The notes below the pieces were generated by a model, which saw only the letters and a program-made list of their open reading frames with translations, ran no database searches and was not told the DNA's origin. 64,000 nucleotides of DNA from assembly GCA_023459275.1 (NCBI GenBank), contig JAEWVC010000064.1, positions 86,655 to 150,654 on the forward strand, given 5' to 3'. Shown here piece after piece: positions 17,009 to 26,740 of this stretch (positions are counted from its first letter, which is position 1; each line of letters starts with the position of its first letter). Both the position numbers and the translations under genes were made by a program. Source of the stretch: Bacillota bacterium. Its GTDB lineage: Bacteria > Bacillota > Clostridia > Christensenellales > Aristaeellaceae.

Positions 17009-18854
17009 TGGCCATCGCCCCTTTCTCCCCCTCGGGCACGCTTTGATAATAGCTGGCCTGCACGGAAAACATGCGGGCGTATATCCCATTCAGGCGCATC
17101 AACTCCTCATGGGTTCCTTCTTCCGCCACGGTGCTGCCGTCAAGCAGCAGGATCCTGTCGCAGAACCTGGTGCTGGCCAGGCGGTGGGAGATAAAGACGG
17201 AGGTCCTTCCCCGGGTCAGTTCCGCGTATTTCTGATACACCTCATTTTCGGCGATGGGGTCCAATGCGGCGGTGGGTTCATCCAGCACCAGCACCGGCGC
17301 ATTCTTGTACAGGGCACGGGCCAGGGCCAGTTTCTGCTTTTCGCCGCCTGACAGCTCGATAGCGTCCGAATGGACCGATCTCACCAGCATCGTTCTTTCC
17401 TTTTTTTCAAGGCTTTGAACCTTCTCCCACAGCCCTGCCAGGCGAAGGCAGTGGAAAACCCTGTCCATGTCCGTTTCGTCCGGCGTCCGCTGCGACACAT
17501 TGCCCGCGATGTCGCAGCTCAGCAGGTGGATATCCTGAAATACGGGCGAAAACAGCGAATAGTATTCATCCCGGTTATAGGCGGCCACGGGCTGGCCATT
17601 GAGCAGCACTTGGCCCCCGGTGGGCACGTACAGCCCACATAAAAGCTTGACCAGCGTGGTTTTGCCCGCGCCGTTTGTGCCTACGATGGCAACGCGTTCC
17701 CCAGGCCGGATGGTAAAGCGGATATCCCGAAGGGCCGGCTTTTCCGCCTTGGGATAGGTGTATTCCACCCCTGCGCAGGTAATGGACAGCGCGGGCGCGT
17801 CTCCCATGGGCAGGGGGATACCCTCCCCCGTATTCATACGGTCCGGCTGGTTCAAAAAGGCCCGGATATCCGCCATCTCCAGGCTTGCCTTGTGAAGGTC
17901 CCCGGCGGCCGTCAAAAGGCCGGCGATCCATCCCGCAATGGCGCCGACTGCGGCAAAAACGAATACGAAATCCCCCAGGGACAGGCGGCCGTTCAACAGC
18001 AGGTAAATCAGAAACGCATAGGCCAGTCCATCCCGCAGGAAGACCAGCAGCCCGTCCAGCAGCTTTGTGCGCATTTTGCGGACGCCCACCTGATCCTCCG
18101 CATTCCCGTACAGGTCCAGCTGCTTTTTCACACGGCCGTGAAGCCAGCCGAACGCGCCGTACAGCCGGATATCCTTGGCGGCCTCCTCATCCTTCAACGC
18201 TTTTTGCAGCACATCAAACTGCCGGTACAGCTTGCTGCGCTCCTCCCGGGTGCTTTCTATGTAGCGGCGCAGGCTGTCCATGGCCCGCCAGTTCAGGATA
18301 GCCGACAGGAGCAGCACCAGCAAGATGGCCGGGTGTACGGTAAGGATCACCGTGGCATACAGCAAAAGGCCCGCTGTGTTGGAAAGCACTTCCACCGCAA
18401 GCCTTGGGATGTTCATCCCCAGGGCATGGTTGCTGGTGAGCGCCTTGTCCGCCTTGTCCGCCACAGCCTTCGCGCCGGGGTCCTCCATCAGTTCATAGTC
18501 CATCCGCATCCGTTTTTCGCTTTGCCGCACCAGCATTTTCATAATGCCTACCGTGCCCACGGATTCGTTTACGATGGCGTCGGTGAAGCTCTTCAAATAA
18601 TTCAGCACAGTAAGCAGCAATGCCATGCCGCCCACCAGCAGCAAAAAGCGCTCCGTACCCGCTCCGGCCTGGATCTGGTCGATCACCAGCTTGGGCATGA
18701 AGATCCCGGCAAAGGGCAGCCCCACGCGCATGGGAACAGCAAGGGCGCACAGGAGCACAAGGGCCTTTCGCTCCCGCCAATACACGGGAAGGACGAACCG
18801 GATCGTTTGCACAACCGATCCGGAGACTGATTCAGCGGACTTTTTGCGCTGCAA
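17001..18854 (-). CDS. ABC exporter, membrane plus ATPase half (first of pair)
   Basis: A 617-residue half-exporter with an N-terminal transmembrane domain (residues about 20-330) and ATPase domain: Walker A GTNGAGKTT, signature LSGGEKQKLALARAL, Walker B LVLDEP, switch FISHRLAS. The best start is TTG 18854, with AGGGGGGCGG just upstream; the frame remains open further up but runs into the upstream hairpin. It overlaps the second half-exporter by 8 bases. A weak promoter (TTGCAT-16-TAAATA, 18977-18950 on the minus strand) may drive the pair. Confidence 0.85.
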   Translation of the reverse strand: MQRKKSAESVSGSVVQTIRFVLPVYWRERKALVLLCALAVPMRVGLPFAGIFMPKLVIDQIQAGAGTERFLLLVGGMALLLTVLNYLKSFTDAIVNESVGTVGIMKMLVRQSEKRMRMDYELMEDPGAKAVADKADKALTSNHALGMNIPRLAVEVLSNTAGLLLYATVILTVHPAILLVLLLSAILNWRAMDSLRRYIESTREERSKLYRQFDVLQKALKDEEAAKDIRLYGAFGWLHGRVKKQLDLYGNAEDQVGVRKMRTKLLDGLLVFLRDGLAYAFLIYLLLNGRLSLGDFVFVFAAVGAIAGWIAGLLTAAGDLHKASLEMADIRAFLNQPDRMNTGEGIPLPMGDAPALSITCAGVEYTYPKAEKPALRDIRFTIRPGERVAIVGTNGAGKTTLVKLLCGLYVPTGGQVLLNGQPVAAYNRDEYYSLFSPVFQDIHLLSCDIAGNVSQRTPDETDMDRVFHCLRLAGLWEKVQSLEKKERTMLVRSVHSDAIELSGGEKQKLALARALYKNAPVLVLDEPTAALDPIAENEVYQKYAELTRGRTSVFISHRLASTRFCDRILLLDGSTVAEEGTHEELMRLNGIYARMFSVQASYYQSVPEGEKGAMANG

Positions 18855-18916
18855 GAAACCGCCCCCCTGCCGATTTTTTAAGCCGCACGGGTTTCGCGGC
18901 CCTACGGACCCTGTTG

Positions 18917-18946
18917 CCTTCCTCCTTTGAACGAATAGGAGGAAGG
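18917..18946 (-). other. Hairpin at the 5' end of the exporter transcript
   Basis: CCTTCCTCC and GGAGGAAGG form a perfect 9-bp stem with a 12-base loop between the pyrG terminator and the exporter start. One arm is Shine-Dalgarno-like in sequence. Its role is unknown; it may stabilise or regulate the leader. Confidence 0.45.
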
Positions 18947-19023
18947 AAGTATTTAGAAAGGTTAACGAAAGATGCAATGGCTCAACGTACCGGCCCTCAA
19001 GGCAAAGATACGAAGCGTTCTGC

Positions 19024-19052
19024 AAAAAGGCGGCGGGCAAATGCCCACCGCC
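19024..19052 (-). terminator. Intrinsic terminator of pyrG
   Basis: On the minus strand GGCGGTGGGC-ATTT-GCCCGCCGCC followed by TTTTT, starting 14 bases after the pyrG stop. Confidence 0.9.
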
Positions 19053-19065
19053 CGGTTGGATATGT

Positions 19066-20682
19066 TTATTCGTCCGTCTCTTCGGCAGCTTTGAGCGCCG
19101 CGCCCACAAAATCCCTGAACAAGGGATGCGGGCGGTTGGGGCGGCTTTTCAGCTCCGGATGGAACTGCACCCCCACAAACCAGGGATGGTCGGCGATCTC
19201 CACGATCTCCACCAGGTTCCGCTCCGGATTCCGGCCGGCCACGCGCATGCCGCCCGCCACAAACCTGTCCAAATACGCGTTGTTGAACTCATAGCGGTGG
19301 CGGTGGCGCTCCCAGACCTCTTCGGTGTCATAGGCCGCATGGCTGAAGGTGCCTGGGATAAGCTCGCAGCGGTACTTGCCCAGCCGCATGGTGCCGCCCA
19401 GATCCTGCAGGTTTTGGTCCGGCATCAAATCGATGACGGGGTAGGTGGTGTGGGGATCGGTCTCTGTGGTATTGGCATCCCGCAAGTCCAGCACGTGGCG
19501 GGCAAACTCGATCACCGCCATTTGAAGCCCCAGGCAAAGGCCGAAGAAGGGAATTTGATTCTCCCTGGCATAGCGCACGGCCACCATCTTTCCCTCCAGC
19601 CCCCGGGAGCCAAAGCCGCCGGGTACCAGGATACCGTGGGCATTTTGCAGCCTTTGGGCTACGTTCTCCTCCGTCAATTCCTCCGCGGCCACCCAATCGA
19701 TGCGCACCTTGGCATGATGGTGGATTCCGCCGTGGGTCAGCGCCTCCACCACGCTCAGGTAGGCGTCGGGCAGTTCGATATATTTCCCTACCAGGGCGAT
19801 GGTAACGGACCTGTCGCAGGTCAATTGCCGGTTGACCATGGCCTGCCACTCGGTAAGGTCGCACTCCCCCTCCGGGATGCCCAGCATCTGGCACACCTTT
19901 TGATCCATGCCCTCGGCGTGGAGCATCAGGGGCACTTCATAAATGGTGCGGGCGTTGAGGTTTTGGAACACCCTGTCCACCGGAAGGTTGCAGAACAGCG
20001 AAATCTTGGAGCGCAGTTCAAAGGGGATGGGATGCTCGCTGCGGCACACCAGCATGTCCGGAGAGATGCCGATGGCTCCCAGCTCCTTCACGCTGTGCTG
20101 GGTGGGCTTTGTTTTCAGTTCTCCCGCGGCGCTTAAGTACGGCACCAGCGTCACGTGGATATACAGGCAGTTTTCCCTTCCCACCTCGGCGCGCATCTGC
20201 CGGATGGCTTCCAAAAAGGGCTGGCTCTCAATATCGCCCACCGTGCCGCCCACCTCGGTGATCACCACATCCGGGGGGTTCGGCGTGCGGGAGATGGCCA
20301 GAATGTTCTTCTTGATCTCGTTGGTGATGTGCGGGATCACCTGGATGGTGGCGCCCAGATACTCGCCCCGGCGCTCCCGGTCGATGACCGTCTTGTATAC
20401 GCGGCCGGAGGTAACATTGGCCGCCTGGGTGAGGCTTTCGTCGATGAAACGTTCGTAGTGGCCCAGGTCCAGGTCGGTCTCCGCGCCGTCGTCGGTGACG
20501 AATACCTCCCCGTGCTGGTAGGGATTCATGGTTCCGGGGTCCACGTTGATGTAAGGGTCAAACTTCTGGATAGAAACCTTCAGGCCCCGGCATTTGAGGA
20601 GCCGCCCCAGGGATGCCGCCGTGATCCCCTTGCCCAGGGAAGAGACCACTCCGCCGGTCACGAAGATGAATTTGGTGTTCAT
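19066..20682 (-). CDS. pyrG: CTP synthase
   Basis: A 538-residue enzyme that makes CTP from UTP, ATP and glutamine. The N-terminal amidoligase domain begins KFIFVTGGVVSSLGKGITAAS, with LTKPTQHSVKELGAIGISPD-like blocks. The C-terminal class I glutaminase carries FGLCLGLQ (catalytic cysteine) and VQFHPE (histidine and glutamate). Length and ends match the family. It is transcribed alone from a good promoter and closed by a strong terminator. Confidence 0.97.
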   Translation of the reverse strand: MNTKFIFVTGGVVSSLGKGITAASLGRLLKCRGLKVSIQKFDPYINVDPGTMNPYQHGEVFVTDDGAETDLDLGHYERFIDESLTQAANVTSGRVYKTVIDRERRGEYLGATIQVIPHITNEIKKNILAISRTPNPPDVVITEVGGTVGDIESQPFLEAIRQMRAEVGRENCLYIHVTLVPYLSAAGELKTKPTQHSVKELGAIGISPDMLVCRSEHPIPFELRSKISLFCNLPVDRVFQNLNARTIYEVPLMLHAEGMDQKVCQMLGIPEGECDLTEWQAMVNRQLTCDRSVTIALVGKYIELPDAYLSVVEALTHGGIHHHAKVRIDWVAAEELTEENVAQRLQNAHGILVPGGFGSRGLEGKMVAVRYARENQIPFFGLCLGLQMAVIEFARHVLDLRDANTTETDPHTTYPVIDLMPDQNLQDLGGTMRLGKYRCELIPGTFSHAAYDTEEVWERHRHRYEFNNAYLDRFVAGGMRVAGRNPERNLVEIVEIADHPWFVGVQFHPELKSRPNRPHPLFRDFVGAALKAAEETDE

Positions 20683-20727
20683 TCCGCATCCTCCCTTCCG
20701 CTGTTCCCGAAAAACAAACTATGCTCC

Positions 20728-20756
20728 ATTGTACAAGCCGGAAGGGTATCCGTCAA
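20728..20756 (-). promoter_or_regulatory. Promoter for pyrG
   Basis: On the minus strand TTGACG (20756-20751), 17-bp spacer, TACAAT (20733-20728). The leader is about 40 bases, too short for the reiterative-GGG attenuation control known from some pyrG genes to be judged by eye. Confidence 0.7.
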
Positions 20757-20777
20757 TGGGAAAACTGCAGGAAATGC

Positions 20778-20820
20778 AAAAAAAGCGGAGAAGGCTCCTT
20801 TCGATAAGGAAGCCCTCCCC
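20778..20820 (-). terminator. Intrinsic terminator of the BMP-type ABC operon
   Basis: On the minus strand a GGAGGGCTTCCTT/AAGGAGCCTTCTCC stem-loop, then GC and seven T residues. Confidence 0.85.
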
Positions 20821-20837
20821 GTTGCCGGAAAACCATA

Positions 20838-21797
20838 TTATCTCCCGCCCTTGTCGTAGGGGATGCCCGAAGCTCTTGGCGCCTGGGAGTTCCTGCTGGA
20901 GAAAGCCAGCACGATGAGCGTAGCGATGAAGGGGATCATTTTATAAATGTCGCTGGGGATCTTCAGCGCTTTCAAAAAGTCGATACCGGAATAGGCGGAT
21001 GCAATTGTCTTCATCAGCCCGAAGAACAGCGCAGCGAAGAAAATGCGCAGCGGCTTCCACTGCCCGAAGATCAATACCGCCAGCGCCAGAAACCCGTAGC
21101 CGGATACCGTAGCGCTGAATTCCGTGGACGTGGGCACCACAAAGATCAACCCGCCCAGGCCCGCCAGCGCCCCGGAGATCATGACCCCGGCATACCGGAT
21201 ACGGTACACGTTCACGCCCACGCTGTCCGCCGCCTGCGGATGCTCGCCGCATGCCCGGAGGCGCAGGCCGAATTTCGTCTTATACAGCACAAATGCAGCA
21301 GCCGCCAAAATCAACAGCCCCAGGTAGGTTGTGATATAGGCGTTCTGAAATAGCAGCGGCCCGATCACAGGGATATCCCCCAGCATCGGCACCTTGTGTA
21401 TGCGGAAGGTGTTTTCAAAATGCACCTGCTGTACCCCGTTGGCCTGCAGTGTCCTTGCGGCATAGATGGCGATGGCAGGGGCCACCATGTTCAACGCCGT
21501 GCCGCTGATGGTCTGGTCAGCCCGCAAGTTGACGGAAGCGTAGGCGTGCAGCAATGAAAAGATCAGGCCGGACCCTGCGGCGACCAAAATGGCCAGCAGC
21601 AGCAATCCCTGGCCGCTCATTACGCTTTCCATCCTGTTTACAAAGAGGACGCTGCAAAACGCGCCCATGATCATAATACCTTCCAGCGCGATGTTCACCA
21701 CGCCGCTGCGTTCTGAAAACATGCCGCCCAAGGCCACCACCAGCAATGGGATGGAGAAAAACATCATCTGCTGCACCAGGAAATAAATCGCGTCCAT
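20838..21797 (-). CDS. Nucleoside-type ABC importer permease (YufQ/NupQ-like)
   Basis: A 319-residue permease of the branched group used by BMP-dependent nucleoside importers. It has many hydrophobic helices and family blocks ERSGVVNIALEGIMIMGAF and KTKFGLRLRACGEHPQAADSVGVNV. The start ATG 21797 directly abuts the stop of the partner permease. It is the last gene of the operon. With the partner it forms the membrane channel; nucleosides are the likely substrate by family. Confidence 0.9.
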   Translation of the reverse strand: MDAIYFLVQQMMFFSIPLLVVALGGMFSERSGVVNIALEGIMIMGAFCSVLFVNRMESVMSGQGLLLLAILVAAGSGLIFSLLHAYASVNLRADQTISGTALNMVAPAIAIYAARTLQANGVQQVHFENTFRIHKVPMLGDIPVIGPLLFQNAYITTYLGLLILAAAAFVLYKTKFGLRLRACGEHPQAADSVGVNVYRIRYAGVMISGALAGLGGLIFVVPTSTEFSATVSGYGFLALAVLIFGQWKPLRIFFAALFFGLMKTIASAYSGIDFLKALKIPSDIYKMIPFIATLIVLAFSSRNSQAPRASGIPYDKGGR

Positions 21798-23000
21798 CTA
21801 TGCTTTCCCTCCCTCGCCGGCATCTTCTGTCTTCACCGTTTCCTCCTGCACCCGCTGCCCGTCAAGCCTCGCCCTGCGGCTCTTCACCCGGCCGAAAACA
21901 TCCCGCACGAACAGGGAGAAGGCGCTGAAATAGATGATGATACCGATGATGATGTCAATGATTTCGTTCATATATTTCAGAGATTGCAGATACGACCCGC
22001 CTACCATGATATACGCCACGAACAGGCCGGAGAAGATAATCCCGATAGGGTTTGAAAGACCCAGCAGCGCCACGGGGATGCCATTGAAGCCCTGGACAGA
22101 GAGCACCTCCTCCAGGCGGATATGCAGCCCCTGGGAAGGCGCCAGGTACATCAGCCCGCCGGCTGCTCCGGCCAGCGCCCCGGCGATGGCCATGGACAGC
22201 ACGATGGAGCGTTTTTCATTGATCCCCGCATAGCGGCTGGCGCTGCGGTTGTAGCCGCAGGCCTTCAGTTCATAGCCGAAGGTGGTGCGGTTCAGGATCA
22301 CATAGACTATCAGTGCCAGCAGGACCGCGATGAGTATGCCGCCGTTCACGCTGGACGCATCCTTGTATTTCCCCACCAGCGTATAAAAAATATTGTTGAG
22401 GCCCGCCGCGGGGATCACCGCGTGCTTGTCCACATTGACGGTAATGTTTTTCAGCTTATCATACACAAGGTACGCATTTTGCCCAGTGGCGGCATTGTAG
22501 ACCGTCAGGTTCCTGATCAGGTAATTGACGCCGTACATGCCGATGTAGTTCATCATGATGGAGGAAATGACCTCATTCACATTGAACAGCGCCTTGAAAA
22601 CGCCGGGCACCATGCCCCACAGCGCGCCGGCGGCCATCCCGCAAAGCAGTGCGCCCAGCCATTGGACGGGTCCAAGGAAATCCCCGGTGACGCCCACCAG
22701 GATCGCCACAAAGCCGCCCACAATCAATTGCCCGGCGGCGCCGATATTGAAAAGCCCCGTCTTGAAGGCAAAACCCACCGAGAGGCCGGTTACGATGATG
22801 GGCGTTGCATAGTACAGGACCTGGCCCATCCCCTTCATGCCGTTGTTGAATCCGCCGGCCAGGATGATCCACAGCCCCTTTACCGCATTTTGCGGATTGC
22901 TGACAAGAAGAATCACAAAGCCCGCCGCAAGACCCACCAGGATGGCAATCAGCGAGGAAGCAGCGCTGGACAGGCCCTTGAGCCGGAATCTTTTCTTCAC
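21798..23000 (-). CDS. Nucleoside-type ABC importer permease (YufP/NupP-like)
   Basis: A 400-residue permease, partner of the preceding one. Blocks TGLFNIGAAGQLIVGGF and TTFGYELKACGYNRSASRYAGI are typical. It starts with GTG 23000, which overlaps the stop of the ATPase gene by 4 bases (GTGA), with AAGGAG upstream. The C-terminal tail (residues about 370-400) is charged and cytoplasmic. It contains an extra segment of about 45 residues in the middle (around AYLVYDKLKNITVNVDKH) that is probably extracytoplasmic. Confidence 0.9.
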   Translation of the reverse strand: MKKRFRLKGLSSAASSLIAILVGLAAGFVILLVSNPQNAVKGLWIILAGGFNNGMKGMGQVLYYATPIIVTGLSVGFAFKTGLFNIGAAGQLIVGGFVAILVGVTGDFLGPVQWLGALLCGMAAGALWGMVPGVFKALFNVNEVISSIMMNYIGMYGVNYLIRNLTVYNAATGQNAYLVYDKLKNITVNVDKHAVIPAAGLNNIFYTLVGKYKDASSVNGGILIAVLLALIVYVILNRTTFGYELKACGYNRSASRYAGINEKRSIVLSMAIAGALAGAAGGLMYLAPSQGLHIRLEEVLSVQGFNGIPVALLGLSNPIGIIFSGLFVAYIMVGGSYLQSLKYMNEIIDIIIGIIIYFSAFSLFVRDVFGRVKSRRARLDGQRVQEETVKTEDAGEGGKA

Positions 23001-24523
23001 ACCACTTCACTCCTTCCGGACCCGGCCATGTACAGGCCCAGCTCCTGCGCCGTGACCCCTTTGGCGTCCAGGTTGGCGACGATCTCCCCTTCATACATCA
23101 CCAGGATGCGGTCCGCAATGTTCATCACCTCATCCAGTTCCAGGGAAATGATCAGCACCGCACGGCCTGCGTCCCGCTGGGAGATCAGCTGCTTGTGGAT
23201 GTATTCGATGGCGCCCACGTCCAGGCCTCTGGTGGGCTGAACGGCGATCAGCAATTCCGGCAACAGGCTGATTTCCCTGGCTACGATGGCCTTTTGCTGA
23301 TTGCCCCCGGACATACTCCGGACGGTGGTGTATGCCCCCTGGCCCGAGCGGATATCAAACTTTTCGATCAATTCGTTGGCATGACGGTAGATCTCCCTGA
23401 AACGCAGAAAGCCCCTGCGCTGGAACGCGGGCTTATGGTAGCTTTTGAGCACCAGGTTCTCCGCCAGGGAATAATCCAGCACCAGGCCGTGCCTGTGCCT
23501 GTCCTCGGGGATATGGGACATGCCGAGATCATTGCGGTGCCGTATGGAAACATGGGTGATCTCCGCTTCGTTCATAAAAATCTTTCCGCTGTCAGGCGCC
23601 ATCAGCCCGGTCAAGGCGTAGACCAGCTCACTCTGGCCGTTTCCGTCGATGCCCGCCACGCAGACGATCTCCCCCGCGCGCACATGAAAGGACACATTGT
23701 TGACCAGCTTTTTCCCGTGGTGGTGGCTGAACACGGAAAGATTCTGCACCGTCAGGGCCGGCCTGCCGGGCTGGGCTTCCTGCTTTTCCACCACAAAGCT
23801 CACCTTTCGGCCCACCATCATCTCCGCAAGCTGTCCCACGGAAACGTTCTTCACGTCCACGGTGCCGATCAGTTGGCCCTTGCGAAGCACCGTGCAGCGG
23901 TCCGCCACCTGCTTGATCTCATTGAGTTTGTGGGTGATGAACAGAATGGATTTGCCCTCCGCGGCGAGCCCGCGCATGATCTTCATCAGCTCGTCGATTT
24001 CCTGGGGCGTCAGAACAGCCGTGGGCTCGTCAAAGATCAGCACCTCGTTGTCCCGGTAGAGCATTTTCAAAATTTCCACCCGCTGCTGCATGCCAACGGT
24101 GATATCGGAGATCAGCTTGTCCGGCTCAACCATCAACCCGTACTGCCTGGACAGATCCACAACCTTCTTGCTTGCCTCCTCCATGCGCAGCACGCCGTGC
24201 CTGGTGGTCTCCACACCCATGACGATATTTTCCAGCACGGTGAAATTGTGCACCAGCTTGAAATGCTGATGAACCATGCCGATGCGCAGGGCATTGGCGT
24301 CGTTGGGATCATGGATTTTTACTTCCTGCCCGTTCTTTTTGATGATCCCGCCGTCCGGCTGGTACAGGCCGAACAGCACACTCATCAGCGTGGATTTCCC
24401 CGCGCCGTTCTCGCCCAGCAGCGCATGGATCTCGCCTTTTGCAAGCTGAAGGCTCACGTCGTCATTTGCGCGGATCCCTGGAAAATCCTTGGTGATATGA
24501 AGCATTTCAATGACATAATCCAT
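22997..24523 (-). CDS. Nucleoside-type ABC importer ATPase (YufO/NupO-like, double cassette)
   Basis: A 508-residue protein with two ATPase domains, as in BMP and ribose-type importers. The first (residues 1-245) has Walker A GENGAGKST and Walker B LIFDEPTAVL. The second (260-500) has GIDGNGQSELVYAL in place of a consensus Walker A, and SGGNQQKAIVAREI. The second site is degenerate, which is usual for this family. ATG 24523 follows AGGGGGG; a longer frame lacks a ribosome site. It lies 86 bases behind the binding protein. Confidence 0.92.
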   Translation of the reverse strand: MDYVIEMLHITKDFPGIRANDDVSLQLAKGEIHALLGENGAGKSTLMSVLFGLYQPDGGIIKKNGQEVKIHDPNDANALRIGMVHQHFKLVHNFTVLENIVMGVETTRHGVLRMEEASKKVVDLSRQYGLMVEPDKLISDITVGMQQRVEILKMLYRDNEVLIFDEPTAVLTPQEIDELMKIMRGLAAEGKSILFITHKLNEIKQVADRCTVLRKGQLIGTVDVKNVSVGQLAEMMVGRKVSFVVEKQEAQPGRPALTVQNLSVFSHHHGKKLVNNVSFHVRAGEIVCVAGIDGNGQSELVYALTGLMAPDSGKIFMNEAEITHVSIRHRNDLGMSHIPEDRHRHGLVLDYSLAENLVLKSYHKPAFQRRGFLRFREIYRHANELIEKFDIRSGQGAYTTVRSMSGGNQQKAIVAREISLLPELLIAVQPTRGLDVGAIEYIHKQLISQRDAGRAVLIISLELDEVMNIADRILVMYEGEIVANLDAKGVTAQELGLYMAGSGRSEVV

Positions 24524-24609
24524 TGCGCCGCCCCCCTGCATGGTCCATATAAGCAAGGGGACAGGCAGTTTCCTCTGCCTGCCCCTTGCGGATGCGCACA
24601 CCGAACCGG

Positions 24610-25722
24610 TTAAATAACTTCTTCCACCTTGACGATGCTTGTGGGGATCTCCGTCAGCGGAACGCTCAGTTTCTTCCCGTCGGCATCCATCTTGGTATCC
24701 CTGAGCAATTCAATCTCGCCGGCCGCGAACTTGGCGAAAAGCGTGTCGTAATCAGCCTGGGAGAATTTCTCGAACCTGGAGGTCTCCATGTTGAAGCCGA
24801 TGGCATTTTCCGCCGCGCCCAGCGTCAGCGATTGTCCGCCGGGGAAGGTGCCCTCGTAGTACGCGGTGAGCATCAGTTCCACTTCGGACTGCAGGCTCTT
24901 CAAAGCGGAGGTGACAACGGTGGGTGACAGGTCGCTCTGGTCTACGTCCACACCGATGACCTTGCCGTTTTCGCTGGCTTCCGCGGCAGCCACCACGGAG
25001 GAGACCAAGCCGCCGCCGCAGCTGAAGATCGCTGTCACGCCGGAACTATACCAGGAGGCGGCCAGCGTCTGCACTTCGGGAGTGGGCCAGAAAACGCCGG
25101 AATAGTGGTACATCAGGTCGACTTCGGCAAGGCCAAGTACTTCGGCGGCAGCTTCCGCCCCCTGCACAAAGCCATAGCCGTACCGGATCACAGCGGGGAC
25201 CGCCTGGCCGCCCATGAAGCCGATCTTGGTATGGCCGTCCATCACGATGGAATAACCGGCCAAATAGCCAACCTGCTCTTCCGCAAACTTGATCCCCACC
25301 ACATTGTCATTGGTGCGGGCTTCCGTATAATCGCCGGTCGCCTCATCGATCTCGCCATTGTTGGGGAAGCCGTCAATCAGGATGAAATGGACATCCGGAT
25401 ACTTGTCCTGCGCAATAAAGATGGGCACTTCAAACATATAGCCAGGGGTGACGACTACCTTTGCACCAGCCGCGACCGCCTTGTCAATTTCATCCAGGTA
25501 GGCATTGGTCGTTCCTTCGGCAGGCTTGTAGTAATTGCAGGTCTTGCCGTTGGCAAGGGCAAATTCCTCCACGCCTTTCCATGTGAACTGGTTGAATCCC
25601 TTGTCATCGACGGTGCCAAGGTCGGTGATCATCGCGATTTCATAGGTGGCTTCAGCCAGCGCTGTGAGGCCGAACCCCAGGGTGAGAACCAACGTCAGAA
25701 GAAGAGCAAGCGCCTTTTTCAT
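24610..25722 (-). CDS. BMP-family substrate-binding protein (nucleoside importer)
   Basis: A 370-residue exported binding protein of the BMP/PnrA family, which captures purine nucleosides for the neighbouring ABC importer. Family blocks are IAMITDLGTVDDKGFNQ, GYMFEVPIFIAQ, GIKFAEEQVGYLAGY and VIGVDVDQSD. The signal peptide (residues 1-23, ending ALA) has no lipobox cysteine, unlike most Gram-positive members, which are lipoproteins. AAGGAGG lies 9 bases before ATG 25722. It is first in the operon, as expected for the most abundant subunit. Confidence 0.92.
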   Translation of the reverse strand: MKKALALLLTLVLTLGFGLTALAEATYEIAMITDLGTVDDKGFNQFTWKGVEEFALANGKTCNYYKPAEGTTNAYLDEIDKAVAAGAKVVVTPGYMFEVPIFIAQDKYPDVHFILIDGFPNNGEIDEATGDYTEARTNDNVVGIKFAEEQVGYLAGYSIVMDGHTKIGFMGGQAVPAVIRYGYGFVQGAEAAAEVLGLAEVDLMYHYSGVFWPTPEVQTLAASWYSSGVTAIFSCGGGLVSSVVAAAEASENGKVIGVDVDQSDLSPTVVTSALKSLQSEVELMLTAYYEGTFPGGQSLTLGAAENAIGFNMETSRFEKFSQADYDTLFAKFAAGEIELLRDTKMDADGKKLSVPLTEIPTSIVKVEEVI

Positions 25723-25780
25723 GTATTGTTTCCTCCTTGTATTTTCCCCGTGGCAGATGCGCGGGGCTATGATCATATGC

Positions 25781-25809
25781 ATTATAACAGAAGCGCTCCG
25801 GCAAGAAAA
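25781..25809 (-). promoter_or_regulatory. Candidate promoter of the BMP operon
   Basis: A perfect TATAAT on the minus strand (25786-25781) 59 bases upstream of the start codon. The -35 region is weak (TTTTCT at 25809-25804), so an activator or purine-responsive control is possible. Confidence 0.5.
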
Positions 25810-25837
25810 GGGCAAACCGCCAATTCCAGAAAAAAGA

Positions 25838-25853
25838 TATACAAACTTGTATA
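25838..25853 (-). terminator. AT-rich palindrome: terminator of yitT or operator of the BMP operon
   Basis: TATACAA-AC-TTGTATA is a perfect 16-bp dyad. Read on the minus strand it is followed by TCTTTTTTC and starts 9 bases after the yitT stop, which fits a weak intrinsic terminator. The half CTTGTATAC also resembles GntR-family operators, so it might control the BMP operon downstream. Confidence 0.5.
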
Positions 25854-25861
25854 CACAAATG

Positions 25862-26740
25862 TTACATATCATCCGTGAGCTTGGCAAACCCCTCGCCCAG
25901 TGCCTCGTGGGCCTCGGTAATGAACATGAAAGCCTTTTGGTCTTCCTGCCGGACGATCTCCTTGATCCTTTGCACCTCATACCTTCCCGCCACGCACAGG
26001 ATCACCGGGCGCTCCCGGCCGGAATAGGCGCCGGTGGCGGTAAGCAGCGTCACGCCGCGCTCCACTTCCTCCATCACCCGGCTGGTCACCGCCACCGTTT
26101 TTTCGGTAATGATGAAGCATGCCCGCTGGGTGCTAAGGCCGTTCAATACCACGTCCACCACCTTGGCGGAAACAAAGATGCAGATCAGCGCGTACAGCGC
26201 GTGCTGCGCGCCGATGGTGAAGCCCGCGGCCACAATCACCAGAAAGTCGATGGCAAAAAGGAAAGCACCCACAGAAATGAAGGGAAATTTGCGGTGGACC
26301 ATCCTGGCCACCATGTCGGAGCCGCCAGTGGTAGCCTCGCCCCGCAGAATGATCCCCAATCCGATCCCCATAAGGCCGCCACCGTACACCGCGCCCAGGA
26401 GCACGTCATCTGTCAGCGGCGGCACCTTCATTGCGTCGATGGCCACGGAAAACAGTACCGTAGCCACCAGCGACCGCCACACGAACACCCGGCCCATAGC
26501 CCGGAAACCGATCAGGAACAAGGGCAGGTTCATGATCATGCTGGTCAGGCCCACGGGGAGCCCGAACAGGCGGTTCAATATGGTGGCGATGCCTGTCAGC
26601 CCGCCGGGGGCGATGGCGTTGGGTATAAGAAACAATGGATAGGCAAGGCCGCCTAAAAGGCAGCCTGCCACAATCAAAACATAGCTGCGCAGCCGCTCCC
26701 TTTTCAGCATCCGGGAAAGGTTGTCCGCCTGATTTTTCAA
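25862..26740 (-). CDS. YitT-family membrane protein (DUF161 plus DUF2179)
   Basis: A 292-residue protein. About six membrane helices fill residues 15-200 (for example GGLAYPLFLIPNAIAPGGLTGIAT and ATTGGSDMVARM, a family block). The C-terminal soluble DUF2179 domain (residues about 205-290) contains RACFIITEK and QKAFMFITEAHEALGEGF. Function is unknown; a transporter is suspected. The start is uncertain: TTG 26740 follows AAGGGGGCGGG, whereas ATG 26710 has no ribosome site. It lies upstream of the BMP operon on the same strand but with its own likely terminator. Confidence 0.85.
   Translation of the reverse strand: MKNQADNLSRMLKRERLRSYVLIVAGCLLGGLAYPLFLIPNAIAPGGLTGIATILNRLFGLPVGLTSMIMNLPLFLIGFRAMGRVFVWRSLVATVLFSVAIDAMKVPPLTDDVLLGAVYGGGLMGIGLGIILRGEATTGGSDMVARMVHRKFPFISVGAFLFAIDFLVIVAAGFTIGAQHALYALICIFVSAKVVDVVLNGLSTQRACFIITEKTVAVTSRVMEEVERGVTLLTATGAYSGRERPVILCVAGRYEVQRIKEIVRQEDQKAFMFITEAHEALGEGFAKLTDDM

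Noticed and set aside
15131..18854. One exporter half being catalytically degenerate
   Set aside because: Both halves keep Walker A, consensus signature, catalytic glutamate and switch histidine.
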